DNA of 64,000 bases from JANQMX01 sp965247175 (GTDB lineage Bacteria; Pseudomonadota; Alphaproteobacteria; Kiloniellales; DSM-21159), in the NCBI GenBank assembly GCA_965247175.1, contig OZ252006.1:4898001-4962000 (forward strand). Reading direction: 5' to 3'. Of this stretch, positions 60,693 to 64,000 are shown piece after piece. The position numbers and the translations under genes were made by a program. The notes under the pieces were generated by a model that was not told the DNA's origin, made no database searches, and saw only the letters and a list, made by a program, of their open reading frames with translations. The stretch's first letter is position 1. Each line of letters starts with the position of its first letter.

Positions 60693-63629
60693 TTATGCCC
60701 GCTTCTTCTCGCGGTTCTTCAGGTTTGGCAGGTAGGGCGCGAGGTAGCTTCCCGTGTAGCTGCCGGCTGTGCGCGCCACCTCTTCCGGCGTGCCTTGCGC
60801 CACGATGCGCCCGCCGCCGTCGCCGCCTTCGGGGCCGAGATCGAGAATCCAGTCGGCGGTCTTGATGACCTCCAGGTTATGCTCGATGACCAGCACGGTG
60901 TTGCCTTGGTCGACCAGGGCCTGCAGCACCTCCAGGAGCTTGCGCACGTCCTCAAAGTGCAGGCCGGTGGTCGGCTCGTCGAGGATGTAAAGCGTCTTGC
61001 CGGTGGAACGGCGCGAGAGCTCCTTGGCCAGCTTGATGCGCTGTGCCTCACCGCCGGAGAGGGTGGTGGCCTGTTGGCCCACGTGGATGTACCCGAGGCC
61101 GACCCGCTCCAGAGTCTCCATCTTGTTGCGGATGGCCGGGACGGCCTTGAAGAACTCGTGCGCCTCCTCGACCGTCATATCCAGCACATCGGCGATGGAA
61201 CGGTCCTTGAAGGTGACCTCCAGGGTCTCGCGGTTGTAGCGCTTGCCCTTGCAGGTATCGCACTGGACGTAGACGTCGGGCAGGAAGTGCATCTCGATCT
61301 TGATGACGCCGTCACCCTGGCAGGCCTCGCAGCGCCCGCCTTTGACGTTGAAGGAGAAGCGCCCTGGGCGGTAGCCACGCTGCTTGGCTTCCGGCAGGCC
61401 GGCGAACCACTCGCGGATGGGCGTGAAGGCGCCGGTGTAGGTTGCGGGGTTCGAGCGCGGCGTGCGGCCGATCGGCGACTGGTCGATATCGATGATCTTG
61501 TCGATGAACTCCAGGCCTTCGATGTCCTTGTGAGGGGCCGGCAGATCGCGGCTGCCGTGCAGGCGCCGGGCCAGCGCCTTGTAGAGGGTCTCGATCACCA
61601 GGGTCGACTTCCCGCTGCCGGACACGCCGGTGACGCAGACGAAGGCGCCAAGCGGGAAGGCGGCATCGACGTTGTGAAGGTTGTGGCCGCTGGCGCCCTT
61701 GACCACGATCTTCTGGCCACGGTGCCCGCGCCGGCGTTTCTTCGGCACCTCGATCTGCTTGAAGCCGGTGAGGTACTGGCCGGTCAGGCTGGACTGGTTC
61801 TGCTCGATCTTGGTCGGCGGGCCAAGGGCCACCACGGTGCCGCCGTGCTGACCGGCGCCCGGACCCATGTCGACAACGTAGTCGGCCGCGCGGATGGCGT
61901 CCTCGTCATGCTCGACGACGATGACGGTGTTCCCCAGATCGCGTAGCCGCCTGAGTGTGTCGAGCAGCCGTGCGTTGTCGCGCTGGTGCAGACCGATGGA
62001 GGGCTCGTCGAGCACGTAGAGCACGCCGGTCAGGCCGGAACCGATCTGCGAGGCAAGACGGATTCGCTGGCTCTCCCCGCCGGACAAGGTCGCCGACGCG
62101 CGGGATAGGGTCAGGTAGTTCAGCCCCACGTCGTTCAGGAAACCAAGGCGTTCGCGGATCTCTTTCAGGATCCGGCTGGCGATTTCCCGGCGCTGCGGCG
62201 TCAGGCCCTCTTCGATGTTGTCGAACCAGTCCTTGGCGTCGCTGACTGAGAGCTCGCAGACCTCGCCGACATGCCGCCCGCCAATTTTGACCGCGAGGGC
62301 TTCCGGCTTGAGGCGATAGCCGTCGCAGGCTTCGCAAGGCTTGCTGGTCTGGTACTTGGAGATCTCCTCCCGGATCCAGTCGCTGTCGGTCTCCCGCCAG
62401 CGGCGCTCCAGGTTGTTGATCACGCCTTCGAAGACCTTCTTGGTCTCGTAGCTGCGCAGGCCATCGTCATAGCGCAGCGTGATCGCCTCCTTGGTCCCGA
62501 AGAGGATGGCGTCCTGCACCTCCTCGGGCAGTTCTTCCCAAGGTTCGGTCATGGAAGCGCGATAGTGGCGCACCACGCTCTCGAGCGTCTGCACGTAGTA
62601 GGGCGAGGTGTTGCCGGTCGTGGCCCAAGGCGCGACCGCGTTGTTCTTCAGGGACTTGCGCTTGTCCGGCACCACTAGGTCCGGGTCGACATAGCTCGTG
62701 GCGCCCAGGCCGTCGCAGGATGGGCAGGCGCCGAAGGGATTGTTGAAGGAGAAAAGCCGAGGCTCGATCTCGTCGATCGTGAAGCCCGAGACAGGGCAGG
62801 CGAAGCGTGCCGAGAAGGTCACGCGCTCGCCGGTCTTCGCGTCCTCGGTGAAGGCAAGCCCGTCGGCCAGTTCCAGAGCCGTCTCGAAGGAGTCCGCGAG
62901 ACGTTGCGAAAGCCCTTCCCGCACCACGATACGGTCGACCACCACCTCGATGTCGTGCTTGCGCTTCTTATCGAGCGCCGGCGCGTCCTCGATGTCGTAG
63001 AGTTCGCCATCGATCTTGACCCGCTGGAAGCCCTTCTTGCGCAGCTCCAGAAGCTCTTTGCGGTACTCGCCCTTGCGGCCGCGCACGATGGGGGCAAGCA
63101 GGTAGAGGCGGGTGCCTTCCTCCATCGCCAGCACGCGGTCGACCATCTGACTGACCGTCTGGCTTTCGATCGGCAGGCCGGTGGCCGGCGAGTAGGGCAC
63201 GCCGACCCGGGCGAAGAGCAGACGCAGATAGTCATAGATCTCGGTGACCGTGCCGACGGTCGAACGCGGGTTCTTCGAGGTCGTCTTCTGCTCGATGGAG
63301 ATGGCCGGCGACAGGCCCTCGATGGAGTCCACGTCCGGCTTCTGCATCAGCTCAAGGAACTGCCGCGCATAGGCCGAGAGGGACTCGACATAGCGCCGTT
63401 GTCCTTCGGCGTAGATGGTGTCGAAAGCGAGGGAGGACTTCCCCGAGCCCGACAGCCCGGTGATCACCACCAGCTGGTCGCGGGGCAGCACGATATTGAC
63501 GTTCTTGAGGTTATGCTCACGGGCGCCGCGCACCTCGATGCGGGCTCCCGTGATCTCCTCGGCGGATGCCGTTTCCGTCATGACTCCATCCGCCATCGGT
63601 CCATCGGGCGTCATTCCATCCGGCACCAT
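60693..63629 (-). CDS. uvrA: Excinuclease ABC subunit A
   Basis: A protein of about 978 residues that detects DNA lesions in nucleotide excision repair. The two Walker A motifs are GLSGSGKSS and GVSGSGKST. The zinc-binding CxxC sets include CPVSG with CPSCDG, CEACDGYRL, and CEACQGDG with CDTCKGKRY. The signature LSGGESQRIRLASQIGSGL is near the middle. The start is uncertain: ATG at 63629 gives an N-terminal MVPDG/MTPDG/PMADG repeat, while ATG at 63581 (MTETASAEE) fits other UvrA proteins. A LexA box lies upstream. Confidence 0.97.
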   Translation of the reverse strand: MVPDGMTPDGPMADGVMTETASAEEITGARIEVRGAREHNLKNVNIVLPRDQLVVITGLSGSGKSSLAFDTIYAEGQRRYVESLSAYARQFLELMQKPDVDSIEGLSPAISIEQKTTSKNPRSTVGTVTEIYDYLRLLFARVGVPYSPATGLPIESQTVSQMVDRVLAMEEGTRLYLLAPIVRGRKGEYRKELLELRKKGFQRVKIDGELYDIEDAPALDKKRKHDIEVVVDRIVVREGLSQRLADSFETALELADGLAFTEDAKTGERVTFSARFACPVSGFTIDEIEPRLFSFNNPFGACPSCDGLGATSYVDPDLVVPDKRKSLKNNAVAPWATTGNTSPYYVQTLESVVRHYRASMTEPWEELPEEVQDAILFGTKEAITLRYDDGLRSYETKKVFEGVINNLERRWRETDSDWIREEISKYQTSKPCEACDGYRLKPEALAVKIGGRHVGEVCELSVSDAKDWFDNIEEGLTPQRREIASRILKEIRERLGFLNDVGLNYLTLSRASATLSGGESQRIRLASQIGSGLTGVLYVLDEPSIGLHQRDNARLLDTLRRLRDLGNTVIVVEHDEDAIRAADYVVDMGPGAGQHGGTVVALGPPTKIEQNQSSLTGQYLTGFKQIEVPKKRRRGHRGQKIVVKGASGHNLHNVDAAFPLGAFVCVTGVSGSGKSTLVIETLYKALARRLHGSRDLPAPHKDIEGLEFIDKIIDIDQSPIGRTPRSNPATYTGAFTPIREWFAGLPEAKQRGYRPGRFSFNVKGGRCEACQGDGVIKIEMHFLPDVYVQCDTCKGKRYNRETLEVTFKDRSIADVLDMTVEEAHEFFKAVPAIRNKMETLERVGLGYIHVGQQATTLSGGEAQRIKLAKELSRRSTGKTLYILDEPTTGLHFEDVRKLLEVLQALVDQGNTVLVIEHNLEVIKTADWILDLGPEGGDGGGRIVAQGTPEEVARTAGSYTGSYLAPYLPNLKNREKKRA
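63585..63629 (-). repeat. Three imperfect 15-base tandem repeats at the uvrA 5' end
   Basis: On the coding strand three 15-base units each end in GATGGA and encode MVPDG, MTPDG and PMADG. They occupy the ambiguous start region, and each carries an in-frame ATG. This looks like local duplication outside the conserved UvrA fold. Confidence 0.6.
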
Positions 63630-63767
63630 TCGCTCGGCCCATCTCCTCTCTCGGAACTGGCTCAATATGGGTCAGTGCCGCTGCGAAAGCGAGGGGTCAG
63701 GCAACGCGGCTGCCATCGGTTATACACAGACCAAAGAGGTTGGCCGGCGCAACAGCTCGGAAAATAT

Positions 63768-63782
63768 GTTCTTATTTTGTTC
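63768..63782. promoter_or_regulatory. LexA (SOS) box upstream of uvrA
   Basis: GTTCTTATTTTGTTC matches the alphaproteobacterial LexA consensus GTTC-N7-GTTC exactly. It is about 140 bases upstream of the uvrA start and also near the 3' end of the next minus-strand gene. It marks uvrA as a likely SOS gene. Confidence 0.85.
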
Positions 63783-63837
63783 TTAGCGAGTCGCCAAGCC
63801 GCGACTGAACCCACGTCGCGCGATCGACGGCTTGGTT

Positions 63838-64000
63838 CAGACGAACGACGGGGTGCTGCTCATGCTCGGGCCGGATTCCAGGCTGAAGATCCGCTTGCGT
63901 CCGAAGCCCTTGAGCTCGACCTCCCCGCGCGGGGTGAACTGGAACTCCTCGCGCAGATGCCGCGCCATATCTTCGCAGAGGGTGATCTCCATGGGTGGGG
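63838..64000 (-). CDS. C-terminus of a second class III cyclase (cut by window edge)
   Basis: An open minus-strand frame from the window edge to a TGA at 63838, encoding about 53 residues. EITLCEDMARHLREEF followed by GEVELKGFGRKRIFSLE is the typical end of class III cyclase domains, where EVELKGFG follows the last beta strand. It is a separate gene from the cyclase at 58355. The rest is outside the window. Confidence 0.7.

Noticed and set aside
60585..61946. 453-codon plus-strand frame opposite uvrA
   Set aside because: Opposite strand of conserved uvrA sequence with no motif of its own.

Overview
The window is a gene-dense, high-GC stretch of an alphaproteobacterial chromosome, most likely Rhodospirillales in the broad sense (inference). 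The evidence is a PopZ homologue, a GTTC-N7-GTTC LexA box upstream of uvrA, a SUF operon led by an Rrf2 regulator, and the order argS-SPOR-nagZ-scpAB-tatABC-serS-surE-pcm-nlpD-yajC-secDF. I found no rRNA, tRNA, CRISPR array, insertion sequence or prophage.

Layout. 1-7.8 kb: the end of dxs, tlyA, a cupin, a divergent isoaspartyl-methyltransferase homologue, a TolC-type outer membrane protein, popZ and valS. 7.9-13.2 kb: an accessory metabolic block with a PhnZ/TmpB-like HD-domain oxygenase, an ammonia-lyase-fold enzyme whose MIO-forming triad is absent, a 2,2-dialkylglycine decarboxylase, and convergent to them a BenE-type transporter divergent from a GntR regulator with a double operator. 13.3-17.6 kb: a possible structured RNA, a LysR regulator divergent from a degenerate SDR, a C45 acyltransferase, a GNAT protein and a second degenerate SDR. 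17.6-24.3 kb: the suf operon (Rrf2-sufB-sufC-sufD-cupin-sufS-sufT-sufA, minus strand). 24.3-29.1 kb: upp, an MFS transporter and thiE-thiG-thiS-thiO behind a TPP riboswitch. 29.3-34.8 kb: a DMT exporter with an M81 peptidase, a rhomboid protease, exonuclease III, a secreted beta-helix protein and erpA. 34.9-56.1 kb: dgt and the long housekeeping run from argS to the NDUFAF6-like protein, interrupted by an orphan ABC ATPase, a small kinase-like gene, a DUF815 ATPase and sodB. 56.1-64 kb: trmFO, an unknown lipoprotein, two class III cyclases (one partial), a threonine-dehydratase-family enzyme and uvrA.

The genes form several coherent modules: Fe-S cluster assembly (suf, erpA), thiamine synthesis under TPP control, protein export (tatABC, yajC-secDF), chromosome segregation (scpAB, popZ), cell-wall division functions (SPOR, nagZ, nlpD) and SOS repair (uvrA). 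The most novel-looking part is 7.9-13.2 kb. There a diiron HD oxygenase, a lyase without its electrophilic cofactor and a decarboxylating aminotransferase are arranged as one operon, which suggests an uncharacterised catabolic route for an amino-acid-like, possibly N-methylated, compound.
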